Shown here: positions 51,689-58,307 of the stretch, in pieces | Position numbering within the stretch: the first letter of the stretch is position 1 | How the letters are laid out: the number at the start of each line of letters is the position of its first letter | Source: Thermoplasmatales archaeon | GTDB lineage: Archaea; Thermoplasmatota; E2; DHVEG-1 | Assembly: GCA_020350825.1 (NCBI GenBank) | Contig: CP070724.1 | Coordinates: 387,463 to 445,769 of the forward strand | DNA length: 58,307 bases | Reading direction: 5' to 3' | Made by a program: the position numbers and the translations under genes | The notes under the pieces: model-generated | Seen by the model: the letters and a program-made list of their open reading frames with translations, nothing else | The model's database searches: none | Told to the model about the DNA's origin: nothing

Positions 51689-52102
51689 TTAGTCTTTTCC
51701 AATGTCCCATATAGCCTTTATAGCTAATATCCCGACAGCTGGGGCAACGAATATTGCTAGGCTCATTGAAACTCCGGCGAAAATATCTCCTATGTATGAT
51801 GGTATCATTGCATAGGTACTCAATGGAAATATGCCACCCATAATCAAAAGTGCTATTCCTGCCATAAGAAATGCAGGTATTTCTTTCTTGGTGATTGTTC
51901 CCTTTCCCATGAATGCTAAGATTCCAATTATTGCACCAATAATTGCTATAATCCATGCGATATAGCTGCCTACATTTGTGCTAAAGAATGGCTCAGCAGT
52001 TGTAAGCGTATATGCTTGATATAGACCAACGATCAAGGCGATTAATATCCCAATCTTAAATAATCGCCTTCCTGCCTTCAACATCATATCTTCTTCTGCC
52101 AT
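51689..52102 (-). CDS. Four-helix membrane protein
   Basis: I chose ATG 52102 after TAAGGGAAGTGAG; an in-frame GTG at 52111 is part of that site. The 137-residue product has four hydrophobic segments of about 20 residues (near 16-37, 45-65, 77-97 and 105-130) with a short charged start, AEEDMMLKAGRRLF. It converges with the ATPase operon. The family is not recognised. Confidence 0.65.
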   Translation of the reverse strand: MAEEDMMLKAGRRLFKIGILIALIVGLYQAYTLTTAEPFFSTNVGSYIAWIIAIIGAIIGILAFMGKGTITKKEIPAFLMAGIALLIMGGIFPLSTYAMIPSYIGDIFAGVSMSLAIFVAPAVGILAIKAIWDIGKD

Positions 52103-52218
52103 ATTTCTCACTTCCCTTAGATTCGATATATTTTATTTGCTTGCCGAAATACCTACTCCTATATAAACCCTCCTATTTTAATATGGAGTGGTTTTTAATG
52201 AGAAAATAATTGGAATAT

Positions 52219-52674
52219 TCATTCAGTAAGCCATTGTTCATCAATTCGTTTATATTTTGTGATTTCTGTGGGTTTGAACCATAGGTTGATTTCAAATTCG
52301 GCTGTTTCTTTGCTATCGGAACCATGTACAATATTTCTTCCTATAAATTGACCAAGGTCACCTCTTATTGTCCCCAATTTGGCTTTCTGAGGATCTGTTT
52401 TTCCCATCATGCCTCGGACCATTTCTATGGCGTTGTTTCCTTCTAAAACCATGGCAATTACAGGTGATGAAGTGATATATTTTACAGTTGGCTTAAAAAA
52501 AGGTTTACCTTTATGGATTTCATAGTGTTTCTCTGCTAGTTCTTTACTTACAGATACAAGTTTCATTGCTATAATTTTGATTCCTTTTTTTTCAAAACGG
52601 CTTAATATCTCTCCAGCAAGTCTTCGTTGTACGGCATCGGGTTTTATCATGACGAATGTTCTTTCTTTTTCCAT
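52219..52674 (-). CDS. ndk: Nucleoside diphosphate kinase
   Basis: The enzyme balances nucleoside triphosphates by transferring the terminal phosphate from ATP. The 151-residue protein has the TFVMIKPDAVQRRLAGEIL start and the catalytic His in GRNIVHGSDS near residue 116. ATG lies after AAAGGTGAACAC. It is a complete, ordinary member. Confidence 0.96.
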   Translation of the reverse strand: MEKERTFVMIKPDAVQRRLAGEILSRFEKKGIKIIAMKLVSVSKELAEKHYEIHKGKPFFKPTVKYITSSPVIAMVLEGNNAIEMVRGMMGKTDPQKAKLGTIRGDLGQFIGRNIVHGSDSKETAEFEINLWFKPTEITKYKRIDEQWLTE

Positions 52675-52709
52675 GTGTTCACCTTTTGATAGAGGGATAT
52701 ATACTTGGT

Positions 52710-53459
52710 TTAAAGAATTAACGATTCAAGATTTAAGGATTGACTTGCTATATAGAGAGCAAAACTTGTGATGTTAAATAGAATGTGAGCGATTATTGCT
52801 GTATTAAGATTTTTTGTTTTCATTACGATGTAACCAAGAAGTATTCCAAATACCCCTGTCATTATTGCAGGATAGATCTTTCCATATGATAAATGGGCCA
52901 TTCCAAAAAGTATGGCGGTTGTTATGATGGCTATTTCTTTTCCTGCTAAAGAATTGAGTTTGTCTAATAGAAAACCTCTGAAAAATATCTCTTCTGTGGT
53001 CGATTGAAACACTACTATGAATAGCATTGAGATAAGAGAAAGATTGCTAGCTAACTCTTGGATATTGGTTGTTTCTTCTTCAACAACTCCTTGCTGATAA
53101 AGTATTAGACCTATTACAAACATTATGGCAAACATTATAATTACTATTGTTATTGCCCATGCTAAAGCAATGTCCAGTCCCTGTTTTTTTATTTTTAGGT
53201 TTGATAGCATCTCTTGGATTGAAAGCTCATTAACAAGTAGATACCAGACAAATGGGGTTCCAATAAATATTATAATAGTAATTATTGAACCTATCATAAT
53301 TAAAGGTTCTGAAAGTTCGATATCTTGAGCTGAGGGAAAAGCTCCAAAAAATGAAAGTATCGGAAATAGGATTAACAAGAAAAGAGTAAAGAGAAGTACA
53401 AGTAGGGCAAAAATATGTGTTGGCTTTTTAATACTAAAGTCCATGTGCTCTCGAAACAT
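52710..53459 (-). CDS. CPBP family intramembrane metalloprotease
   Basis: The 249-residue protein has about seven or eight membrane segments. The conserved motifs are TEEIFFRGFLLDKL near residue 157, FGMAHLSYGKIYPA near residue 185, and HILFNITSF near residue 225, which supply the Glu and His residues of the CAAX/Rce1-like (CPBP) protease group. In prokaryotes such proteins often process small peptides or give immunity to them. The target is unknown. Confidence 0.9.
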   Translation of the reverse strand: MFREHMDFSIKKPTHIFALLVLLFTLFLLILFPILSFFGAFPSAQDIELSEPLIMIGSIITIIIFIGTPFVWYLLVNELSIQEMLSNLKIKKQGLDIALAWAITIVIIMFAIMFVIGLILYQQGVVEEETTNIQELASNLSLISMLFIVVFQSTTEEIFFRGFLLDKLNSLAGKEIAIITTAILFGMAHLSYGKIYPAIMTGVFGILLGYIVMKTKNLNTAIIAHILFNITSFALYIASQSLNLESLIL

Positions 53460-53589
53460 AAAAGGTTACATAAAAGTTTTTAATTGTTTATTAACTGTAT
53501 TTAGTTGTTGTACAAAAGAATTTGGATATTTCCTACGGATATGTTTTTATAGAATTAATTGATTCACGGAATTAAATAAAGGGGAAAGC

Positions 53590-53868
53590 ATGAAAAATAA
53601 GATTAAAAAAGAAGCTATAGAGTGGTATGAAAACGTAGGTTATCACGATACTAAATCTATAGAAGATTTTGTTGAATTAATAATGGATAAAACAACAGAT
53701 TCTATATTTGAAGAAATTAAGAAGCAATTTAGAGATGAATTTCTTAGTGGTAATTTGAAACATGATTTTGTTATTTCTCCAGATTATTATTTAGAACTTA
53801 AGCTAAAGGAAGTTAAACAAAATTTTTCTAAAGAGATTTCTATAGACTTATCTGATGAACAATACTAG
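53590..53868 (+). CDS. Small helical protein of unknown function
   Basis: This 92-residue protein is charged and helical, with no signal peptide, no Cys and several aromatic residues (EWYENVGYHD). ATG follows AAAGGGGAAAGC. No family is recognised. It sits between the CPBP protease and tRNA-Pro. Confidence 0.55.
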   Translation: MKNKIKKEAIEWYENVGYHDTKSIEDFVELIMDKTTDSIFEEIKKQFRDEFLSGNLKHDFVISPDYYLELKLKEVKQNFSKEISIDLSDEQY

Positions 53869-53920
53869 CAGAGAATTGTACAAAAGATTTTTGTTTTAAG
53901 GTTAATTACAGATAAAAGTG

Positions 53921-53929
53921 TTTAAATAT
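53921..53929 (+). promoter_or_regulatory. TATA box for tRNA-Pro
   Basis: TTTAAATAT lies about 27-35 bases before the tRNA start at 53956, the normal archaeal spacing. Confidence 0.5.
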
Positions 53930-53955
53930 TTGATATTGTTACATCGTCAGAAGTT

Positions 53956-54030
53956 GGGCCCGTAGGGTAGCTTGGTCGATCCTTTTGGCTTTGGGAGCCA
54001 GAGACTCCGATTCAAATTCGGGCGGGCCCA
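53956..54030 (+). tRNA. tRNA-Pro (TGG)
   Basis: The acceptor GGGCCCG pairs with CGGGCCC, followed by A73. The anticodon stem TTGGC/GCCAG has loop TTTGGGA, giving anticodon TGG. The T arm has TTCAAAT in its loop. CCA is not encoded and there is no intron. Confidence 0.95.
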
Positions 54031-54093
54031 TTTTAATTTATTTTCGTTAGAATTTTATATAGGTAAACTCTAGTCAAGTTAGAGGAGTATATT

Positions 54094-54177
54094 TTGCGAA
54101 AATATATCGATTTTATGGAATTAGTGGAAAAAGTATATTCAGACAAACAAATATTCCAGAACATTCCATGGGTATAA
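54094..54177 (+). CDS. Possible 27-residue peptide
   Basis: TTG 54094 lies five or six bases after AGAGGAG and opens a frame of 27 codons ending at TAA 54177, with a charged helical sequence (MRKYIDFMELVEKV at the start). It may be a real small gene, a remnant, or chance. Nothing else is seen between tRNA-Pro and the next gene. Confidence 0.25.
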   Translation: MRKYIDFMELVEKVYSDKQIFQNIPWV

Positions 54178-54253
54178 AAAAAGCTGTTTTAAGGGTAAAA
54201 TAAGGAGAAAATTTAAATAGATAGTATGTATACTCCTGTTGGAGGTATTAAAT

Positions 54254-54439
54254 ATGCCATATACACATGAAGGATGGACGTTATATAAAAGAGATGTTAA
54301 TCTAAAAGGCGGAAGAAGACAAACTATCTATTACTTTAGTAAGAGGACTCCAAAAAGTGGTACACCATGTGACAAACCAGATAATATGGTAGTTGGTGTC
54401 AACAAAAGAACTGGACTTCCTTACTTGAAAAAGAGATAA
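54254..54439 (+). CDS. Small conserved basic protein
   Basis: I chose ATG 54254 after TGTTGGAGGTATT; the TTG at 54239 overlaps that site. The 61-residue product is basic with a compact beta pattern: HEGWTLYKRDVNLKGGRRQ, YFSKRTPKSGTPCD and VGVNKRTGLPYLKKR. I recognise this pattern from small uncharacterised proteins in various archaea and bacteria. Its composition suggests a nucleic-acid-binding fold. A TTTAAATAG box lies about 39 bases upstream. Confidence 0.7.
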   Translation: MPYTHEGWTLYKRDVNLKGGRRQTIYYFSKRTPKSGTPCDKPDNMVVGVNKRTGLPYLKKR

Positions 54440-54912
54440 ATACATTATCTTTCTTCCTTTTTTTTTTATATTTCTATAATAATAATTATAAATTTTCTTT
54501 TTTTCCTTGAATTCATTGGAAGATTATGTTTTATAGTTTAGTTGTGTTTATTTTAAAGGATATTTATTATGAAAGTTACATATCCTTAATGTTAACTGAG
54601 ACTTCGTGTAAGATGTTGAGATTATGTGACCTTTAAAGGTAATAATAAATTAAACTATATGCATTTTCTTCGCAAGAAAATAAATTATGTTGTCTGTCTT
54701 TTGGATGCAAATGTTTTTATCTATTCTGAAAACAAAAAGGATAATTGATATAAAAGTTGTAAAATGATACCTGTCTTTAGTTCTCTTGTATAAGGTTTGC
54801 AACAAAGGGAGTCGTGCAAAAGAGATACTCGACAGATTTTTGGTAGGGGAGTTGCTGATGAATTTTTAATGAAATATGAAATAAAATATAAAGTTAAAAG
54901 TTCTATATGGAT
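54440..54912. other. 473-base gap without a recognised gene
   Basis: No ORF with a binding site is seen. The segment 54799-54855 could fold weakly: GCAAC (54799-54803) pairs with GTTGC (54851-54855) around an inner GTCG/CGAC helix. A TGATGA motif at 54855-54861 resembles a C box, but a matching D box is not convincingly placed. The rest is AT-rich spacer. Confidence 0.3.
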
Positions 54913-56757
54913 TTAAGTTTTCCACCAGCTTAAAAATCTGAAATTTATAATAAATACCGTTATAGTAGATTCGGCTCTGTTGCCATCATCTATATCAACT
55001 GCAACAATTTTTATTATATGACCATAAAAAATTCTTTCGTTCCATGTCCAACGGTATATCCCATTTTCATCCGGTTCAGTTATATTTGCCCTAGGTTGGT
55101 TGTCTATGTAGAACTCGACTCTTTCAATACCTGTTTCTTCATCTTTTGCTCTAACCTCAATATCTATATAGCCGATTATGAAAAGTGTCGAATGACTGAT
55201 TATACGTTTGTTTCTGAAATAACACCACCATTTATTCGCACCAGATTTTAAAGGTTTAATTAATTCTATAGTTGGCGGGTTATATGGATCCTTTTCTGTC
55301 GTGAATGTCCATATATCTGATCTGTTTTCAAGTAGTGGATCTTTTGCCACTGCATACCATCTGTATGTTGTGTTATACTTTAGACCTGGCCATATTACTT
55401 CTGCTCTAGTTCCATTTGATATGTCCTTGGCAATATTAATAAGACTGTTATTAAAGGCGTTATAAAAGTATACATCTATTATATCGTTGTCAGGATCGCT
55501 AACAAATACACTTATATTTGTGTTTATACTAATTTCATCGGAATTATGTTCAGGTGATGGATCGGTTGGTTTATTTGGTGGATGATTTATCGTAGTTGTA
55601 TAATTCCAAGTGTCTGATTTATTAGTATATTCACCATCATCTGCAATAGCATACCAGCTGTATGTTGTGTTGTATTGGAGATTGTACCATATTATTTCTG
55701 CTTTGCTTGCGTTTGATACGTTAGTATGGGTGTCTATAAGGCTGTCATCTGATGCATTATAGAAAGAAACATTCATTTTATCTCCATCTGGGTCAGTTAC
55801 AATTACGCTTATAGTTGGGTTCATGCTAATATTTGTAGCATTATTCGGTGGATATGGATTACTTGGCTTATTCGGTGGATTGTTTTGAAGCATTGTTGTG
55901 AATGTCCATGTATTTGATCTGTTTTCGTATATTGAGTCATTTGCTATTGCATACCATTCATAGGTTTTATCGTATTGTAGACCATCCCAGTTTACTTCTG
56001 CTCTGCTTCCATTTGATATGTTAAAATCGGTCCCTATGAGGCTATCATCTGATGCATTATAGAAGGAAACATCCATTGTATCATTGTCGGGGTCGCTAGC
56101 GAATACGCTTATTGGTGTAATAATACTTACGTTAAGTGAATTATTTACTGGGAATGGATTAATTGGTTTAAAAGGCGGTCCCCATATACTATTGGGAGCA
56201 CCGGGTGTTCCACCATTAACAAGGCTTACTTCCCAAATGTTATTTGCTTTATATTCTATAGTCATTCCAGTATTATTTGCTCCAGTCTGTGGAACATAGG
56301 TTACTTCGTCTATAATTTTTAAAGTATCATTTTTTATTGCGAGATATTCTCCTGTATTGAGTAAAGAAAATGATGAATCAATTAGTGTTCCTGAATAACC
56401 AGGATAATCGGTGAGAAAATTTTGGTAATTATCTGCAATTACTGCAAAGCCATTGGCTGGGATTTCCATACTTCCGTTCTGAAGGGTTAATGTATGATTA
56501 GTACCTTGTTCATATAAGCGCCAGCCGGTTATGTTGATTGTATAATCGGCCTTGTTATATATCTCAATCCATTCATGCCCACTATCTGTTCCCGCGGGAT
56601 CGTACATTATTTCATTTATTCGTATTGTTTCCGTATCGTAAATAATTGTCATTGAGGAAAGTGTTAAAGTAGATAAGATAAGTATTGCTACCAGAATAAA
56701 AGCACTTAATATTCTTGTAAGTTTAATTTTGTCTTTTTTTCCTTTCCTATTATTCAT
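54913..56757 (-). CDS. Exported protein with lamin-tail domain and three tandem repeats
   Basis: ATG 56757 follows GTGGGGGAAAAATT; the frame is open to 56775. The product has 614 residues. A signal peptide covers about residues 13-39. A lamin-tail domain (about 45-160) has the RINEIMYDP start and HEWIEIYNK. Three fibronectin-like repeats of about 98 residues (194-489) each have KP-x-NP/DP, ISVFVSDPDND and TYxWYA-x-A motifs. The Ig-like VEFYIDNQ module follows, and the end is FRFLSWWKT. It is likely a surface protein binding polymers or partners. Many Asn-x-Ser/Thr sites suggest glycosylation. Confidence 0.82.
   Translation of the reverse strand: MNNRKGKKDKIKLTRILSAFILVAILILSTLTLSSMTIIYDTETIRINEIMYDPAGTDSGHEWIEIYNKADYTINITGWRLYEQGTNHTLTLQNGSMEIPANGFAVIADNYQNFLTDYPGYSGTLIDSSFSLLNTGEYLAIKNDTLKIIDEVTYVPQTGANNTGMTIEYKANNIWEVSLVNGGTPGAPNSIWGPPFKPINPFPVNNSLNVSIITPISVFASDPDNDTMDVSFYNASDDSLIGTDFNISNGSRAEVNWDGLQYDKTYEWYAIANDSIYENRSNTWTFTTMLQNNPPNKPSNPYPPNNATNISMNPTISVIVTDPDGDKMNVSFYNASDDSLIDTHTNVSNASKAEIIWYNLQYNTTYSWYAIADDGEYTNKSDTWNYTTTINHPPNKPTDPSPEHNSDEISINTNISVFVSDPDNDIIDVYFYNAFNNSLINIAKDISNGTRAEVIWPGLKYNTTYRWYAVAKDPLLENRSDIWTFTTEKDPYNPPTIELIKPLKSGANKWWCYFRNKRIISHSTLFIIGYIDIEVRAKDEETGIERVEFYIDNQPRANITEPDENGIYRWTWNERIFYGHIIKIVAVDIDDGNRAESTITVFIINFRFLSWWKT
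55291..56178 (-). repeat. Three tandem coding repeats of about 295 bases
   Basis: These encode the three fibronectin-like units of the surface protein. Long identical or near-identical DNA stretches between units (for example those encoding FYNASDDSLI and WYAIA) show recent duplication or gene conversion. The outer units are more diverged than the first two. Confidence 0.75.
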
Positions 56758-56958
56758 AATTTTTCCCCCACGCAATTATGTTACATTATTAGTAATTTAA
56801 CCTCTATATATAAATATTGTCATAAAAATATTAATTTTTTGTAACATATGGCAGTTTTTCATTTTGTCGTTCTACCAGACAAGGTTTAAATACATTTATT
56901 GACAGAAATTAGCGAGACATAAATTAACACGATAACCTTTGTCTAGGCGTGGAAGGAA

Positions 56959-58089
56959 ATGAAACGTAGGAAATTGATAAGTTCTATACTTTTTATATCA
57001 ATTTTTATAGGTGCAACTATTAATATTCATGCTGAAACCCAACTTGAACATAAACCTGAAGGCGGAGAAGAGTTAAGCACTATTAAAAATGAATATTATG
57101 GATCTTATGACAAGATTATTGTAGATAAAATTAGTGATGATGCAGATTATAAAAGCATACAAGGAGCAGTAGATGGTGCTCCAGATGGTTCAACAATTTA
57201 TGTAAAAGAAGGAACCTATAGTGAGGTAGTTCACATTTATAAGAAGATCAACCTGATCGGAGAGAATAAAGAGAATACATTGATTAATCCTATGTCAAAG
57301 AAAAACAGTTATGCTATCAAAATTAGCGTTACAGGTGTTAAACTTAGTGGATTTAGCATAAGTAATGATGGTCCTGGTCTTTATACTACTGGAATTAAGA
57401 TAACCGCATCCCAAACAACTATAGGAAATTGTAATATATTTGATACACCAATTGGAATTGCAGTCTGGAGTTCAGGAAATACTATTTCAAACTGTACGTT
57501 TTGGGGCTGTGAAGATGAAGGTATTGCTTTTTTAGGAAGTTCTAGCTCAGAGTGTAGGAATAATTTGGTAATATATTCTGAATTTTATGATAACTGTGAT
57601 GGTATAGAACTACAGTACTCATCAGATAATGTTATTTCACATTGTAGATTCTATAATAATACACATGCAGGTATCGATGTTATAGGTTCGTCTAATAATA
57701 ATAACATCATTTCTAACTGTGATTTGTATGATAATGAGGTTTTTGGTATATACCTATCAAAATCATCTGAGAATCAGATAACACAATGCATGGTTTCAAA
57801 TAATCAGATAATGATGAGCAGTTCTAAGAATAATACAATAGATAGCTGTGAATTAGAAAGCATTTACTTAAGAGATACTACGTTAAATATTGAAAATTGT
57901 GAGAATTTAGAAGAATCTAAAATTAAAACAATAAATTCAATATATGAAATATATAATGAAGAAAACATACATGCAACAATTAGTGAAAAAATAGAGAATG
58001 TTAAAGAAATTTATTATAGTAAATTTTCATTAATTTTTGCTATTTTAAATGAAATTAAATCTCGTATTTTTAGTTATCTAGGTTATTAA
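56959..58089 (+). CDS. Exported right-handed beta-helix protein (NosD/CASH-like)
   Basis: The 376-residue protein has a signal peptide at residues 1-26. From residue 60 it has GAVDGAPDGSTIYVKEGTY, then about ten beta-helix turns with N-x-IS-N/H-C repeats such as NTISNCTFWG and NVISHCRFYN. This is the CASH/NosD pectin-lyase-like fold found in surface carbohydrate-binding or carbohydrate-cleaving proteins. No catalytic residues are evident. The last 60 residues are charged and leave the helix. A TTTAAATACA box lies near 56885 and a weak AAGGAA precedes the ATG. Confidence 0.8.
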   Translation: MKRRKLISSILFISIFIGATINIHAETQLEHKPEGGEELSTIKNEYYGSYDKIIVDKISDDADYKSIQGAVDGAPDGSTIYVKEGTYSEVVHIYKKINLIGENKENTLINPMSKKNSYAIKISVTGVKLSGFSISNDGPGLYTTGIKITASQTTIGNCNIFDTPIGIAVWSSGNTISNCTFWGCEDEGIAFLGSSSSECRNNLVIYSEFYDNCDGIELQYSSDNVISHCRFYNNTHAGIDVIGSSNNNNIISNCDLYDNEVFGIYLSKSSENQITQCMVSNNQIMMSSSKNNTIDSCELESIYLRDTTLNIENCENLEESKIKTINSIYEIYNEENIHATISEKIENVKEIYYSKFSLIFAILNEIKSRIFSYLGY

Positions 58090-58133
58090 AATAAGAGAAA
58101 GGTATTATTTGTTATTACTGGATTTTTAGGTGA

Positions 58134-58307
58134 TTATTTTTTTTCTTTGCCTCTCTTTCTTTTTGCCATAATATATAGTATTATTAGAATTATGATTATT
58201 ACTATTATTATAATGATAATAGTTGTATAGATTTCTTCCTGTAGGGTTGGTTCTCCTTCATAATCTGTGAGTTTCTCGGTTTCTAGATCGTACATGTAAT
58301 CCCATTC
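58134..58307 (-). CDS. C-terminus of a membrane-anchored protein (partial)
   Basis: A minus-strand frame enters from the right edge and ends at TAA 58134. The visible 57 residues have a polar segment with DLETEKLTDYEGEPTLQEE, one membrane helix built almost only of Ile, and a basic tail MAKRKRGKEKK, so the bulk of the protein lies outside. It converges with the beta-helix gene. The identity of the protein is not visible. Confidence 0.6.
   Translation of the reverse strand, partial: EWDYMYDLETEKLTDYEGEPTLQEEIYTTIIIIIIVIIIILIILYIMAKRKRGKEKK

Noticed and set aside
54855..54940. Possible C/D box RNA (TGATGA with a later CTGA)
   Set aside because: Spacing is too long, internal D'/C' boxes are missing, and the CTGA lies in the end of a coding gene.
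1..58307. CRISPR arrays, insertion sequences, prophage or integrase genes
   Set aside because: I looked for regularly spaced repeats, transposase motifs and integrase-like proteins near the tRNAs and saw none. The intergenic repeats lack terminal inverted repeats and are not regularly spaced.

Overview
The window looks like the chromosome of an uncultured archaeon in or near Thermoplasmatota, most like the marine benthic group D lineage. The archaeal assignment is firm: it carries glycerol-1-phosphate dehydrogenase, Pus10, L21e, Rpo4, aIF5B, Hef, a complete A-type ATPase operon and archaeal tRNAs. The Thermoplasmata placement is an inference from a DUF6015-like gene, a gingipain-type secreted peptidase and the style of the secreted proteins. 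The DNA is AT-rich. Start signals are a mix of strong Shine-Dalgarno sites (GGAGG or GGTGAT) and apparent leaderless promoters with a TATA box about 25 nt before the start codon.

Layout. 1-5.5 kb is an accessory secretome island: lineage-specific exported proteins, small membrane proteins and an unusual family of intergenic repeats. 5.8-16 kb is mostly housekeeping: PhzF, a homocitrate-synthase-like enzyme, a biotin-synthase-like radical SAM protein, DUF63, G1P dehydrogenase, UPF0179, a bacterial-type MetK, DUF6015 and an HD phosphohydrolase. 15.8-19.3 kb is a compact thiol-redox cluster (glutaredoxin-like, thioredoxin, TlpA-like lipoprotein, PGF-type anchored protein, NapH-like membrane ferredoxin, membrane-anchored thioredoxin-like protein). 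19.4-26.6 kb has a PaaK-like ligase, a B12-binding radical SAM protein, a second exported thioredoxin-fold protein, tRNA-Leu and a C25 peptidase with dockerin-like repeats. 26.7-29.2 kb has tRNA-His and a second island with the same intergenic repeats in opposite orientation, plus an XRE/DUF2178 pair. 29.5-42.7 kb is an archaeal information-processing core (DUF1015, Pus10-L21e-Rpo4-DUF655-KsgA, Hef, UPF0147, Nfo-like, HxlB, aIF5B). 42.7-51.7 kb is the A-type ATPase operon in order H-I-K-E-C-F-A-B-D plus a small membrane gene. 51.7-58.3 kb returns to membrane and exported proteins, Ndk, tRNA-Pro, a tandem-repeat surface protein and a beta-helix protein.

The most interesting signals are: the redox cluster, which could carry electrons through a membrane Fe-S protein to extracytoplasmic thioredoxin folds; the dispersed intergenic repeats and shared translation leaders linking two secretome islands about 22 kb apart; the C-terminal motifs and the Ig-like module shared by surface proteins; a c-ring subunit with the complete residue set known to bind Na+ in V-type ATPases; and several tiny cysteine-rich proteins. 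All functional calls come from reading translated sequence without database searches.
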